Source: Caribbeanibacter sp964518305
GTDB lineage: Bacteria > Gemmatimonadota > Gemmatimonadetes > Palauibacterales > Palauibacteraceae
Assembly: GCA_964518305.1 (NCBI GenBank)
Contig: CAZFDK010000007.1
Coordinates: 1-64,000 of the forward strand
DNA: 64,000 bases
Direction of reading: 5' to 3'
Positions 1 through 7,899 of the stretch are shown in pieces. A program made the position numbers and the translations under genes. The notes below the pieces were generated by a model. That model ran no database searches, was not told the DNA's origin, and worked only from the letters and a program-made list of their open reading frames with translations. Within the stretch, counting starts at the first letter, position 1. Each line of letters starts with the position of its first letter.

Positions 1-1
1 G

Positions 2-103
2 GAGTGCCCGGTGGAGGCCATCTACCCGGACGACGAGGTTCCCGAGGAGTACGAGCAGTTCGTCGCCAGCAACTACGAGGCGTTCGATGTCCCGCCGCCC
101 TGA
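2..103 (+). CDS. ferredoxin, C-terminal end (partial)
   Basis: Only the last 33 residues are present; the frame enters from the left edge and stops at TGA 101-103. It begins E-C-P-V-E-A-I-Y and continues with an acidic tail (PDDEVPEEYEQF), which is typical of the C-terminal end of FdxA-type 7Fe/8Fe bacterial ferredoxins, where the Cys-Pro belongs to a cluster-binding motif. The protein would carry electrons in the cytoplasm. The downstream sigma factor starts inside this gene at 87, which suggests cotranscription. The other cluster ligands lie outside the window, so the cluster type cannot be decided. Confidence 0.75.
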   Translation, partial: ECPVEAIYPDDEVPEEYEQFVASNYEAFDVPPP

Positions 104-782
104 CGCGAGACCGCAGGGGGAGGGCGAGGTGGACGAGCTGGGCGAGGCCGAGCTGGCGGCCTTCGCCCGGCGTGGAAGCCGGCGGAAGCGGAGGGCGGCA
201 TTCCGGGAGCTGCACGACCGTCACGCTACGTATCTGAAGGACTACCTGAAGCATCGTCTCCGGTTCGGCCGCGCCGCGGCCCGGGACCTGGCCGCCGACG
301 CCTGGCGGCGGGCGTGGATCCACTTCCACCGCTTCGAGCCCGATCTCGCGAGGTTCCGGACCTGGCTCACGACCATCGCCGAGAACCTGGCGAAGAACTG
401 GCGCCGAGACCGGGACCGGGATCCGCAGATAACCTTCTCGCAGCTGGCCCCTGGACGCGACGAGGACGAGCCACAGCTGGAGTGGGAAGATTCCGATGCG
501 CACCCGGACCGACGGGCCCGTCGGCGGGAGCTGCGGCGCGTGGTCGCCGAGGCGGCGGACGAGCTGTCGCCGCGCTACCGGAGCGTGCTCAGACTGCGGG
601 AGCGGCAGGGGCTGGCGTACGCGGACATCGTCGAGGAGACCGGTCTCCCGCTCGGCACCGTGAAGTCGCGTATCTACCGGGCCCGCAGGCAGCTGCGGGC
701 ACGCCTGGCCGATCGCCTCGCTGAGCGGCCGCGCCTCCTACCCGAGAGTCTGCTCCCTCTCGGTCGCCGTGATGCTTCCTGA
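87..782 (+). CDS. ECF-type RNA polymerase sigma factor
   Basis: This 231-residue protein has the two-part ECF architecture. Region 2 spans about residues 42-115, with the core-binding stretch LAADAWRRAWIHFHRF and the -10 recognition part FRTWLTTIAENLAKNWRR. Region 4 spans about 150-210, with a helix-turn-helix (YADIVEETGLPLGTVKSRIY). It would redirect RNA polymerase to a dedicated promoter set. The ATG at 87 overlaps the ferredoxin stop by 17 bases, and GTG 129 is an alternative start. No anti-sigma gene follows, so its signal is unknown. Confidence 0.88.
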   Translation: MSRRPDARPQGEGEVDELGEAELAAFARRGSRRKRRAAFRELHDRHATYLKDYLKHRLRFGRAAARDLAADAWRRAWIHFHRFEPDLARFRTWLTTIAENLAKNWRRDRDRDPQITFSQLAPGRDEDEPQLEWEDSDAHPDRRARRRELRRVVAEAADELSPRYRSVLRLRERQGLAYADIVEETGLPLGTVKSRIYRARRQLRARLADRLAERPRLLPESLLPLGRRDAS

Positions 783-1146
783 GCGATCCCTGAGCGGTCC
801 GATCGACTCAGCAGCGCCGTAACCGCCGGGCGACTGGAACGGCTCGGTACCAGTCGGACGGCCCTCCCGCGCCAGCGCTAGCCGTCGAAGCCGCGACGGA
901 ATAGGGCGAACGGCCACCTGTTCGGGGCTCGCTCCCGAGCCCGACCCTTGAGCGCGGCATCGGTTTTCCACTCCTTGCAGGGTACTCTGACCGACCGCTC
1001 GTCACGGAATAGACGAGCTGCCGGCCTCGCGAAGCCGCGAAACCATCGCTACAAGTGGTCGATCCGTTGTCAGGCAGGGCACGAGCAATGAGGCTGAAGC
1101 GCGACATGCACCGCCTGTCCGCACCGAGCCTACGGAGGACGGTCTG
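783..1146. other. intergenic region, no gene seen
   Basis: This stretch lies between the ECF sigma gene and the GAF-like gene. I see no frame with the G/C-ending codon pattern of the neighbours, no tRNA-like fold and no strong U-tailed hairpin. A purine-rich GGAGG at its right end serves the next gene. Confidence 0.5.
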
Positions 1147-1764
1147 ATGCGACGACCCTCCTGGTGGCCACGCTCGTGGTGGCCCGGCGGCGGGGAAGCC
1201 GAGGAGCGGCCGGACGTGACGCCGCCGGTGCCTCGCCCGGGGACGGACTCGGCCGAGCGTCCGACTCCGGGCGAGGGCTGGACCTCGCTCCTGGGCCTGC
1301 TGCGCGAGACGCTGCAGTGCGGCCGGGCGACGCTGTGGCGCCTCACCAGCGGCGGCGCGGAGTGGCGCGTGGTGGCCGAGGTCACCGGCTCCGGCTGGGG
1401 CGGGGCGTCCGCGCGCTCGGTGGACGCGCCCGGGCATCCCTTCACCTGGTCCCTGAAGGAGGATCTGGAGCTGCAGCTCCCGGCGGACCGGCTGGGAGAC
1501 GCGGCGGGCCCGGACGGCTGGGCCCTCGTGGCCCCGGTCCGCTCCTTCGGCCTCTGCGTCTGCCTCTGGTTCTCCTCCTCCCCGCGGCCGGCCGCCCGGG
1601 AAGCCCTGGACGCCGTTCGCCGGCACACGGCCTGGTGCGCATGGAGCGAGTCCCGGAGCGGGACTCCTCCGCGGGACACCGACCGCGGCGGTGGAGGCGG
1701 CGCCGGTGAGGCCCACGGATCGGGACGTGAATCCGCCGAACCTTTCGGCGAAGGCCGGGTATAG
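1147..1764 (+). CDS. GAF-like domain protein (hypothetical)
   Basis: This 205-residue protein has a Trp/Pro-rich N-terminus. About residues 43-165 look like a GAF-type sensor fold: a helix (LLGLLRETLQCGRATLWRL), then a strand (WRVVAEVTGSG) and a late hydrophobic strand (GWALVAPVRSFGLCVCLWF). Third codon positions are almost all G or C, and GGAGG ends eight bases before the ATG, so translation on this strand is favoured over the long antisense frames. No catalytic residues are visible. It may bind a small molecule or be a remnant sensor module. The family call is tentative. Confidence 0.55.
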   Translation: MRRPSWWPRSWWPGGGEAEERPDVTPPVPRPGTDSAERPTPGEGWTSLLGLLRETLQCGRATLWRLTSGGAEWRVVAEVTGSGWGGASARSVDAPGHPFTWSLKEDLELQLPADRLGDAAGPDGWALVAPVRSFGLCVCLWFSSSPRPAAREALDAVRRHTAWCAWSESRSGTPPRDTDRGGGGGAGEAHGSGRESAEPFGEGRV

Positions 1765-1858
1765 CCTCCCGACACGGAGCGGACCCGGCCCGTGAGGGAC
1801 GGTGGCCGCGGCCCGATCGACCGGGCCCGGCACTCGCTGCGTGGATGTTTCACAATCA

Positions 1859-2214
1859 GGGGGCGATCTGGCATCGACGTGTGCGCCGGATGTCGTGGTA
1901 GTCGTGCCGAGGTCCTGGATCCTCGTAAAACACCGGGAAAAGCTTTACCTGCCAACGACAACATGGCACTGGCTGCGTAACCAACGCGTAGTCCGTCTCG
2001 CGATTTGCCCGGCCCGAGGCGGGTCGTGAGACGACGCTGAATCGGGCTGGCCAGTCGGGACTGCTGTGGATCCCGCTGGTGAGACTCTTCCGCAGCTAGC
2101 CGCCGCGGGTCGTCTGTGGACCCTGTGTCGGCGATACAACTCAACCGCAGACTACGCACGTAGAATCCACGCCAGAAGGGTACGCGGACGCGGGTTCGAT
2201 TCCCGCCGCCTCCA
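1859..2214 (+). ncRNA. ssrA: transfer-messenger RNA (tmRNA)
   Basis: This RNA rescues stalled ribosomes by trans-translation. The acceptor stem pairs 1859-1865 (GGGGGCG) with 2207-2213 (CGCCTCC), with one G-U pair, and A2214 is the discriminator; CCA is not encoded. The T arm is 2190-2206, with loop TTCGATT. The conserved 5' part (CTGGCATCGACG-like) follows the acceptor. The tag frame starts at GCC 1951 and ends at TAA 1978-1980, encoding ANDNMALAA; with the alanine carried by tmRNA the tag is AANDNMALAA. It ends in the protease-recognised ALAA. A terminator follows directly. Confidence 0.93.
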
Positions 2215-2219
2215 CTCGT

Positions 2220-2260
2220 CCGCAGCGTCGCCCGGTCACGGGGGACGCTGCGGATTTTTT
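2220..2260 (+). terminator. intrinsic terminator of ssrA
   Basis: A 10-bp perfect stem, CCGCAGCGTC (2220-2229) with GACGCTGCGG (2244-2253), is followed by A and six T (2255-2260). It lies six bases after the tmRNA 3' end and ahead of greA. Confidence 0.9.
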
Positions 2261-2318
2261 ATTGACACCGACGGATCCTGTTGATTCGAATCCCCCGTTC
2301 AACGAGTCGGAGGATCGG

Positions 2319-2828
2319 ATGCTGGAAGACCTTATCGAGAAACTGAACACGGAGGCCGAGGAGCTTCAGCACGAGCTGAACAACGAGCTGCCCGAGGAGA
2401 TCGAGAAGGCCGTCGCCCAGGGCGACATCAGCGAGAACTCCGAGTTCGAGGCGGCCCGGGACCGGCAGCAGCTCGTCCAGGCGAAGCTCCAGCAGATCGC
2501 GCGCAGGCTTTCCGAGCTGAAGGAGATCGACGAGCAGGAGGTCCCCGAGGACCGGGTGGGCTTCGGCTCCCGCGTCACCGTCCGGGACGTCGAGGACGGG
2601 ACCGAGGAAGAGTTCAAGCTCGCCTTCGGGGACGACATCGACTTCGAGAACTCCGAGATCTCCATGGAGTCGCCGATCGGCCAGGCGCTGCTCGGCAGGG
2701 AGGTGGGGGAGGAGGTGTCCGTGCGCCTGCCGAACGGGCGCGTGAACTACGAGATCGTGGATCTCATGACCCTCCCGCAGATGGCCGAGGAAGGAAAGCT
2801 GGTCGACCCCGAGTCAGAGGACAGCTGA
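2319..2828 (+). CDS. greA: transcription elongation factor GreA/GreB family
   Basis: This 169-residue protein rescues backtracked RNA polymerase by stimulating transcript cleavage through the secondary channel. The N-terminal half is the coiled coil, with the acidic tip QGDISENSEFEAARDR, which matches the Gre D-x-S-E-N-x-E/D-Y/F motif. The C-terminal half is the FKBP-like globular domain (ESPIGQALLGREVGEEV). A TTG start at 2262 would fall in the ssrA terminator tail, so ATG 2319 with GGAGGA 6-10 bases upstream is chosen. The C-terminus is slightly extended (DPESEDS). A Gre paralogue of GreB type cannot be excluded. Confidence 0.9.
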   Translation: MLEDLIEKLNTEAEELQHELNNELPEEIEKAVAQGDISENSEFEAARDRQQLVQAKLQQIARRLSELKEIDEQEVPEDRVGFGSRVTVRDVEDGTEEEFKLAFGDDIDFENSEISMESPIGQALLGREVGEEVSVRLPNGRVNYEIVDLMTLPQMAEEGKLVDPESEDS

Positions 2829-2888
2829 CCCTGATCCCCCTCCGGCGACAGGGGAGGCTGTTCACGGAACGCTTCGGGAGACGGCGCT

Positions 2889-3872
2889 TCAGAAGACACT
2901 GACGGGCGGGATGAAGCGCCGCGGATTCTGCCGCATCTCCGACAGAGCGGCGTTCAGATCGACCAGGGTCCGGAGCAGCTCGTCGTAGACGGAGTCCTGC
3001 GTCACCAGACGCCCCGCCGTACCCTCTCCGGCCACGATTCGCTGGAGCAGGGAGTCGGCGCGATCGGCGGCGCCGGCCACCGACCGGTAGAGCGAGTCGC
3101 TGGCCACCATCCGCCCCAGCGATCCCTCCCCCCGGCTCACCCGGGCCGTGATGGTATCCAGCGAGGCCGCCGACGCCACCATCCGCCGGTAGAGCGCGTC
3201 GTCGTGCAGGAGCTGGCTCAGCGTGCCGCCCTCCCCGCGGTTGACGGCCGTGAGGGTCGAGTCCAGGCTGCCGCTCAGGCTGACCAGCCGGCGGTAGAGC
3301 GTCGGATCCAGGAGCAGGCGACCCGCGGTGCCCTCGCCGCGGGCCATGCGCTCGGTCAGGCTCGACAGGTCCCGGGTGATGTTCGTCAGCTCGCTCACCG
3401 CTCCGGAGGCCTCGCTCAGGACCTGCTGGTAGTCAAGCGGCTCCACGGAATTCAGGGTGTCGCCCGGCGAGAGCCGCGGCGAATCGAGGCTTCCGGGTGA
3501 GATGTTGATGAGCCGGTCGCCCAGCAGTCCCTGGGTCTGGATGTGAGCGCGTGAGTCGGCCCGGATCTGGGAGGCCACGTCCCGGTTCACCGCCAGGGTC
3601 ACGGCCACGGCTCCTCCTTCCTCCGACCGATCCTCCGGGGGGATGAGGTCCACCCGGGAGACCTGGCCCACGTTCTGTCCGGCCAGCTGGACGGCGGCCC
3701 CCGGTGCCAGGCCGGAGGCGGAGTTCATGAGCGTGACGAGCCGGAAGCGCTCCCCGAAGACGTTGCCCGTGGACCCTACGAAGAAAACGCCCGCGGCGAG
3801 CACGACCAGGGCGGCCATGACCAGAAGACCCACCCGCGCTTCCTCCCACGTGAGAGGCGTGGAGCGTCTCAC
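2889..3872 (-). CDS. mlaD: MCE/MlaD family lipid-transport protein with tandem repeats
   Basis: This periplasmic substrate-binding subunit of a Mla-type phospholipid ABC transporter has 327 residues. There is one N-terminal membrane anchor (about residues 13-30) and an MCE domain at about 40-125 (ASGLAPGAAVQLAGQNVGQV). The C-terminal half is four degenerate copies, about 36 residues each, of a unit beginning GEGTAGRLL and continuing LYRRLV...SLD, ending near residue 320; these are probably helical and form the channel or needle part. It is the last gene of mlaE-mlaF-mlaD on this strand. The repeats are more regular than in classical MlaD. Confidence 0.88.
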   Translation of the reverse strand: MRRSTPLTWEEARVGLLVMAALVVLAAGVFFVGSTGNVFGERFRLVTLMNSASGLAPGAAVQLAGQNVGQVSRVDLIPPEDRSEEGGAVAVTLAVNRDVASQIRADSRAHIQTQGLLGDRLINISPGSLDSPRLSPGDTLNSVEPLDYQQVLSEASGAVSELTNITRDLSSLTERMARGEGTAGRLLLDPTLYRRLVSLSGSLDSTLTAVNRGEGGTLSQLLHDDALYRRMVASAASLDTITARVSRGEGSLGRMVASDSLYRSVAGAADRADSLLQRIVAGEGTAGRLVTQDSVYDELLRTLVDLNAALSEMRQNPRRFIPPVSVF

Positions 3873-3903
3873 GCCGTCACCTCCCCGACCGATCGGCGGT
3901 CAC

Positions 3904-4674
3904 TCATGTGAAGAGCGCCTCCCCCAGAAATTCCCGTACATATTCGTCCTCCGACTCCTTAATCTCTTCCGGGGTACCGACGAACACGAGGCGCCCCTCG
4001 TGGAGCAGGGCGACCCGGTCCGCCGTGTGCAGCGCCGATCGGATGTCGTGCGTCACGACGATCGCACTTACCCCCAGTTCCTCGCGAAGTTTGACGATCA
4101 GCTCGTTGATGGTCCGGGTGGTGATGGGGTCCAGGCCGCCGGTGGGCTCGTCGAAGAGGAGCATGTCGGGGCGGGAGACGATGGCCCGCGCGATGGCGAC
4201 GCGCTTCTGCATGCCGCCGGAGAGCTCCGCCGGCAGCTGGTGCTCCACCTGCTCCGCATCCAGGTCGACGATCCGGAGCGTCTCGTGCACCCGCTCCCGG
4301 ATCTCCGATTCCGGCAGATCCGTGTACTCCCGCAGCGGGAAAGCCACGTTCTCCAGCACGCTCATCGAGTCGAAGAGCGCCGATCCCTGGTAGACCATCC
4401 CGATGTCCCGGCGCAGCCGGAGGATGTTCTCGAAGGAGCACCGGCTCAGCGGATAGCCCTCGACCCAGATCTCGCCCTCGTCCGGCTCCACCAGGGCGAG
4501 AACCAGGCGCAGCAGGGTGGTCTTGCCGCTCCCCGAGGCGCCGAGGATGGCGAGGCTCTCGCCCCGGGCCAGTTCGAAGCTCGCGCCGTCCAGGATCCTT
4601 CGCCCGCCCAGAGAGAGGACGACGTCCTCCGCGCGGACTATGGGTTCGGCGTCGTTCCTCTCGGTGTCGGTCAT
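3904..4674 (-). CDS. mlaF: MlaF-type phospholipid ABC transporter ATPase
   Basis: This 256-residue ATPase has Walker A GASGSGKTT, the Q-loop region, signature LSGGMQKR and Walker B MLLFDEPTGG followed by LDPIT, the signature variant typical of MlaF/Ttg2A. It powers lipid exchange between inner and outer membranes. The start is ATG 4674-4672, whose bases overlap the mlaE stop (ATGA), so the two are translationally coupled. The downstream gene mlaD starts 32 bases after the stop. A longer open frame upstream in this phase is only an antisense-like shadow of mlaE. Confidence 0.93.
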   Translation of the reverse strand: MTDTERNDAEPIVRAEDVVLSLGGRRILDGASFELARGESLAILGASGSGKTTLLRLVLALVEPDEGEIWVEGYPLSRCSFENILRLRRDIGMVYQGSALFDSMSVLENVAFPLREYTDLPESEIRERVHETLRIVDLDAEQVEHQLPAELSGGMQKRVAIARAIVSRPDMLLFDEPTGGLDPITTRTINELIVKLREELGVSAIVVTHDIRSALHTADRVALLHEGRLVFVGTPEEIKESEDEYVREFLGEALFT

Positions 4675-5510
4675 TCGACGAGCAGGGTGATGAGCACCTG
4701 GGTGAGGAAGTAGTCGGTGGCGAGGATGAGCACCGAGGACGTGACCACGGCCTTCGTGGCCGAGCGCCCAACGCCCTCGGTGCCGCCGCGCGTCCTCAGC
4801 CCGTAATAGCAGGCCGTCAGGGCCATGATCCCTCCGAAGGCCACCGGCTTGACGAGTCCCTGGACGAAATCGATCGGAATGTAGCGGAAGACGAACCCGG
4901 TCTGGGCCAGGGTGGCCCATACCGACTGCAGGTACAGGGTCGCCGAGAGGTCGAACTTGACTACGGCGATGAGGAGCCCGCCCACGACCGACACCAGGTC
5001 GGTGACGACGGTGAGGATGGGCATCATGATCACGCCGGCCAGAATGCGCGGCACGACCAGCCTGCGGATCGGGTTGACGCCCATGGTCTCCAGGGCGTCC
5101 ACCTGCTCGGTGACCTCCATGGAGCCCAGCTGAGCGGCCATGCCGGAGCCGGCGCGGCCGGTGACCATGAGTGCCGTGAGCACGGGCCCCAGCTCCCGAA
5201 CGGTCGTGGCCCCCACGAGTCGTCCGATGTAGATGGTGGCTCCGAATCGCTCCATCTCGACGGCCGATTGCAGGGCCAGCACCATTCCGGTGAAGAGTCC
5301 GGTGAGGATCACGATCCACAGCGACGCCACCCCCACGGTGTCCATCTGCTGGAAGAGGTCGTCGATGTAGAACGGCTGGCTGAACGTGGCGCGAATGCCG
5401 CGCCACAGCAGCGTTACATACGCATCGGTCCGGACCGCGGCGGCCTTCAGCGACCTCACGATCCACCCGTCGGCTCCGGGCCCATCGCGTTGGGAGGGCT
5501 GCTTTGACAC
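4671..5510 (-). CDS. mlaE: MlaE-type ABC transporter permease
   Basis: This 279-residue inner-membrane permease has five to six hydrophobic segments. It shows the family hallmarks ELGPVLTALMVTGRAGSGM and the EQVDALETMGVNPIRRLVVPR region that contacts the ATPase. It is the first gene of the mlaEFD operon, and the promoter must lie in 5511-5746, opposite the heptose kinase. Together the three genes maintain outer-membrane lipid asymmetry; no mlaA, mlaB or mlaC is in view. Confidence 0.93.
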   Translation of the reverse strand: MSKQPSQRDGPGADGWIVRSLKAAAVRTDAYVTLLWRGIRATFSQPFYIDDLFQQMDTVGVASLWIVILTGLFTGMVLALQSAVEMERFGATIYIGRLVGATTVRELGPVLTALMVTGRAGSGMAAQLGSMEVTEQVDALETMGVNPIRRLVVPRILAGVIMMPILTVVTDLVSVVGGLLIAVVKFDLSATLYLQSVWATLAQTGFVFRYIPIDFVQGLVKPVAFGGIMALTACYYGLRTRGGTEGVGRSATKAVVTSSVLILATDYFLTQVLITLLVE

Positions 5511-5746
5511 GTTCGACCTCAGCCCGCTAGCTTCGCCGCCGGTTTGCGATGTCCCCGGCCGTGCCGCGGTCCCGGGGCATCCGGCAGGAGTGCGGTGGCG
5601 CTGCGATCATCCGGGCGGACCGATTGAGCGACAGGAGCGGGGGGCGAGAGCGCGCCCGGGGGGAACGTGGACTCGGCCGGGCACGCGGCGGCAGGGTACG
5701 CACGGAAACTGGAGGGCGCAACTGCGGGACTCCACATGAGGGCGAC

Positions 5747-6742
5747 GTGAAGGGGGAGGAGAGCCGGTCGGAGGGGGGCGAGCGCCTCCTCGACGAGCTC
5801 GCCTCGTCTTCGGTGCTGGTGGTGGGCGACGCGATGGTCGACCGGTATCTCCGAGGAGACGTGGACCGGATCTCTCCCGAGGCACCGGTGCCCGTGGTCC
5901 GTGTGACGGACGTGGACGCCAGCACCGGCGGGGCGGCCAACGTGGCGGCAGGCGTGGCCGCTCTGGGCGCGGAGTGCCGGTTCGTCTCGGCCGTGGGCCG
6001 CGACGAAGAGGGGCGGCTGCTCGGGAGGCTTCTCTCCGGACAGAGCGTCGAGAGCGAGGCCCTGCTGACTGTCGACGACCGGGCCACCACTGTGAAGACC
6101 CGGGTAATCGGACGGGATCAGCAGATGTTGCGCCTGGACCGGGAGGACCGTTCGAGCCTCCAGGCGGGGGACCGGGAGCGGCTCGAGGAGCACGTCAGCG
6201 AGCGGCTCCCGGACGTCGACGCGGTCGCCGTGTCGGACTACGGCAAGGGTCTGCTGGACGGCGGTGTGATACCCCGGGTTCTGCGCGCAGCTCGGGGGGA
6301 AGGCGTGCCGGTGGTCGTGGACCCGAGTCCGGCCCGGCTGGACGACTGCGGCGGAGCCACCGTTCTGATGCCGAACGCCCGGGAAGCGGCGCGGGCCGCG
6401 GGTGCCCCCGTCTCGGGGGAGTCCGGCCGGGAGCTGGCCCGTCTGCGGAACCGCCTGGGGGTCGAGCACCTGCTCGTCACGCTGGGTAGCGAGGGCATGA
6501 GTCTCGTCGGACCGGACGGGAGCGTGGACCGGATCGCCGCCGGACGGGTCGAGGTGTACGACGTCACCGGGGCCGGTGACACCGTCACCGCCGTACTGGC
6601 TGCAGCGCTGCCCCGGAGCCGGAGCGTCGCCGAAGCGGCCCGACTCGCGAACCGGGCGGCGGCTCTGGAGGTACAGAAGCTCGGGGCCCGTCCGGTCACC
6701 CGGGCGGAGCTCCGGGACGGAGACGCCGCCGGCCCGGGATGA
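5747..6742 (+). CDS. rfaE1: D-glycero-beta-D-manno-heptose-7-phosphate kinase (RfaE1 type)
   Basis: This 331-residue PfkB/ribokinase-fold kinase of the ADP-heptose pathway for LPS inner core matches HldE domain I in length. Visible motifs are the GGAANVA substrate loop, SDYGKG, and the C-terminal anion hole/catalytic base VTGAGDTVTA. GTG 5747 is chosen because residues upstream in the same frame are arginine-rich and unlike the family, and a GAGGG lies just before it. The partner cytidylyltransferase domain is 7 kb away at 13137, so the bifunctional HldE of enterobacteria is split here. Confidence 0.85.
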   Translation: MKGEESRSEGGERLLDELASSSVLVVGDAMVDRYLRGDVDRISPEAPVPVVRVTDVDASTGGAANVAAGVAALGAECRFVSAVGRDEEGRLLGRLLSGQSVESEALLTVDDRATTVKTRVIGRDQQMLRLDREDRSSLQAGDRERLEEHVSERLPDVDAVAVSDYGKGLLDGGVIPRVLRAARGEGVPVVVDPSPARLDDCGGATVLMPNAREAARAAGAPVSGESGRELARLRNRLGVEHLLVTLGSEGMSLVGPDGSVDRIAAGRVEVYDVTGAGDTVTAVLAAALPRSRSVAEAARLANRAAALEVQKLGARPVTRAELRDGDAAGPG

Positions 6743-6814
6743 CCCGGTGCCGGGTCCGGGGTCGACGAAGCTCGAAGGATTGACGATCAGCACATGCCAA
6801 CCACGGAGGATGTC

Positions 6815-7201
6815 ATGTCCAGACGAGAGATCTCCACGGACGACGCGCCGGAGGCCATCGGTCCATACTCCCAGGCCATCCTCGCCGACGGGTGGCTCTA
6901 CACGGCGGGACAGATCGGCCTGGATCCGGAGTCAGGCGAGTTCGTGGAGGGGGGCGTGGAGGAACAGGCCCGTCGCGCCCTGACGAACCTCGAGGCGGTG
7001 CTGGAGGAGGCGGGCCTCGGGTTCGGTGATGTGGTGAAGACCACGGTCTTCCTGGCCGACATGGACAACTACGGCGCCGTGAACGAGATCTACGGCGATT
7101 ACTTCACGCCTCCCTTTCCGGCGCGGTCCGCCGTCGAGGCGGCGACGCTTCCCAGGGACGCGCAGGTCGAGATCGAGCTGGTGGCGAGGGCCGGGGGCTG
7201 A
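6815..7201 (+). CDS. ridA: RidA/YjgF family enamine/imine deaminase
   Basis: This 128-residue protein hydrolyses reactive enamine/imine intermediates from PLP enzymes such as threonine dehydratase. Family motifs are AIGPYSQAI near the N-terminus, the TAGQIGLDP strand, and the C-terminal FPARSAVEAATLP, whose Arg binds substrate carboxylate; the catalytic-site Glu is in VEIELVA. ATG 6815 has GGAGG ideally placed upstream, better than ATG 6794. selC follows 24 bases after the stop. Confidence 0.93.
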   Translation: MSRREISTDDAPEAIGPYSQAILADGWLYTAGQIGLDPESGEFVEGGVEEQARRALTNLEAVLEEAGLGFGDVVKTTVFLADMDNYGAVNEIYGDYFTPPFPARSAVEAATLPRDAQVEIELVARAGG

Positions 7202-7225
7202 CGCCCCCGTGCTCCTCGGGGATGC

Positions 7226-7322
7226 GGGGGCGGATGGCGACTGGTGTCGCCTGCGGCCTTCAAAGCCGTCACGGGGCGTGAGCAGCGTCCCGGGTGGGTT
7301 CGATTCCCACACGCTCCCGCCA
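7226..7322 (+). tRNA. selC: selenocysteine tRNA, anticodon UCA
   Basis: The shape is diagnostic of tRNA-Sec. The acceptor strand 7226-7233 (GGGGGCGG) pairs with 7311-7318 (last pair G-A mismatched). The D stem is 6 bp (GGCGAC 7236-7241 with GTCGCC 7246-7251). The anticodon stem is 7253-7257/7265-7269 with loop CTTCAAA, anticodon TCA at 7260-7262. A long variable arm has a CGGGGCG/CGTCCCG stem, and the T arm is GTGGG-TTCGATT-CCCAC. Discriminator G7319 and CCA 7320-7322 are encoded. It decodes UGA as selenocysteine together with SelA, SelB and SelD, none of which is in this window. Confidence 0.93.
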
Positions 7323-7350
7323 TCCTTCGCCGCCGGCCGGTGAGCGCCTC

Positions 7351-7884
7351 GTGAGCCCCGCGGGCGGGCCTCTCGGGTGGCGGGGGACGGCGGCCGGCAC
7401 CGCCGCGCTCCTCCTGCTGTGCGCTGCCGGTCCTCTTCGCGCTCAGGAGGGGGTGGAGGCCGACACGGCCCGGTCGCCGGTGATCGAGGAAGCGCAGGCG
7501 GCCGCCGACACGGCCGGCCCGCCGGTCTCCCCGCTGGGGGCCTTTGGCCGCTCGCTGGTTCTCCCCGGCTGGGGCCAGGCCGCCGTCGGACGCCCGGGAC
7601 GCGGGGCGTTCTACTTCGGAATGGAAGCCGTGAGCATGTTCATGGTCTTTAAGACGCAGGCGAAGCTGGAGGCGGCCCGTGCCGGCGGGGACACGGCGCT
7701 GGTGAACGCCCGAACGCAGCAGCGCGAGGACTGGATCGCGCTTTCGGTGTTCTGGGCCCTGTTCAGCGGAGTCGACGCATGGGTCTCCACCCAGTTCTGG
7801 GACTACGAGGGGGCGATCACGCCGCCGGAGGAGGGAAGCGCCGGGGCCGCCGTGCGGCTGAGCGTCCCGGTGGGCGGCGGATGA
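7351..7884 (+). CDS. DUF5683-like secreted/membrane protein
   Basis: This 177-residue protein has an N-terminal signal peptide (GTAAGTAALLLLCAAGPLRAQ) and a core that resembles DUF5683 proteins: SLVLPGWGQAAVGRPGRGAF followed by a hydrophobic helix (YFGMEAVSMFMVF) and a second (WIALSVFWALFSGVDAWV). GTG 7351 is chosen because earlier codons in this frame lie in selC. The function of the family is unknown; it is common in Bacteroidota/Gemmatimonadota-like genomes and is probably envelope-associated. Confidence 0.7.
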   Translation: MSPAGGPLGWRGTAAGTAALLLLCAAGPLRAQEGVEADTARSPVIEEAQAAADTAGPPVSPLGAFGRSLVLPGWGQAAVGRPGRGAFYFGMEAVSMFMVFKTQAKLEAARAGGDTALVNARTQQREDWIALSVFWALFSGVDAWVSTQFWDYEGAITPPEEGSAGAAVRLSVPVGGG

Positions 7885-7899
7885 GGGCCGGGACCCGGC

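Noticed and set aside
808..2159. Long minus-strand open frames opposite the GAF-like gene and tmRNA
   Set aside because: They are Arg/Pro/Ser-rich, lack motifs and ribosome sites, and cross the tmRNA; they arise from high GC content.
2829..2888. CCCCT...AGGGG hairpin between greA and mlaD
   Set aside because: The stem is only five pairs and no U tract follows in either direction.
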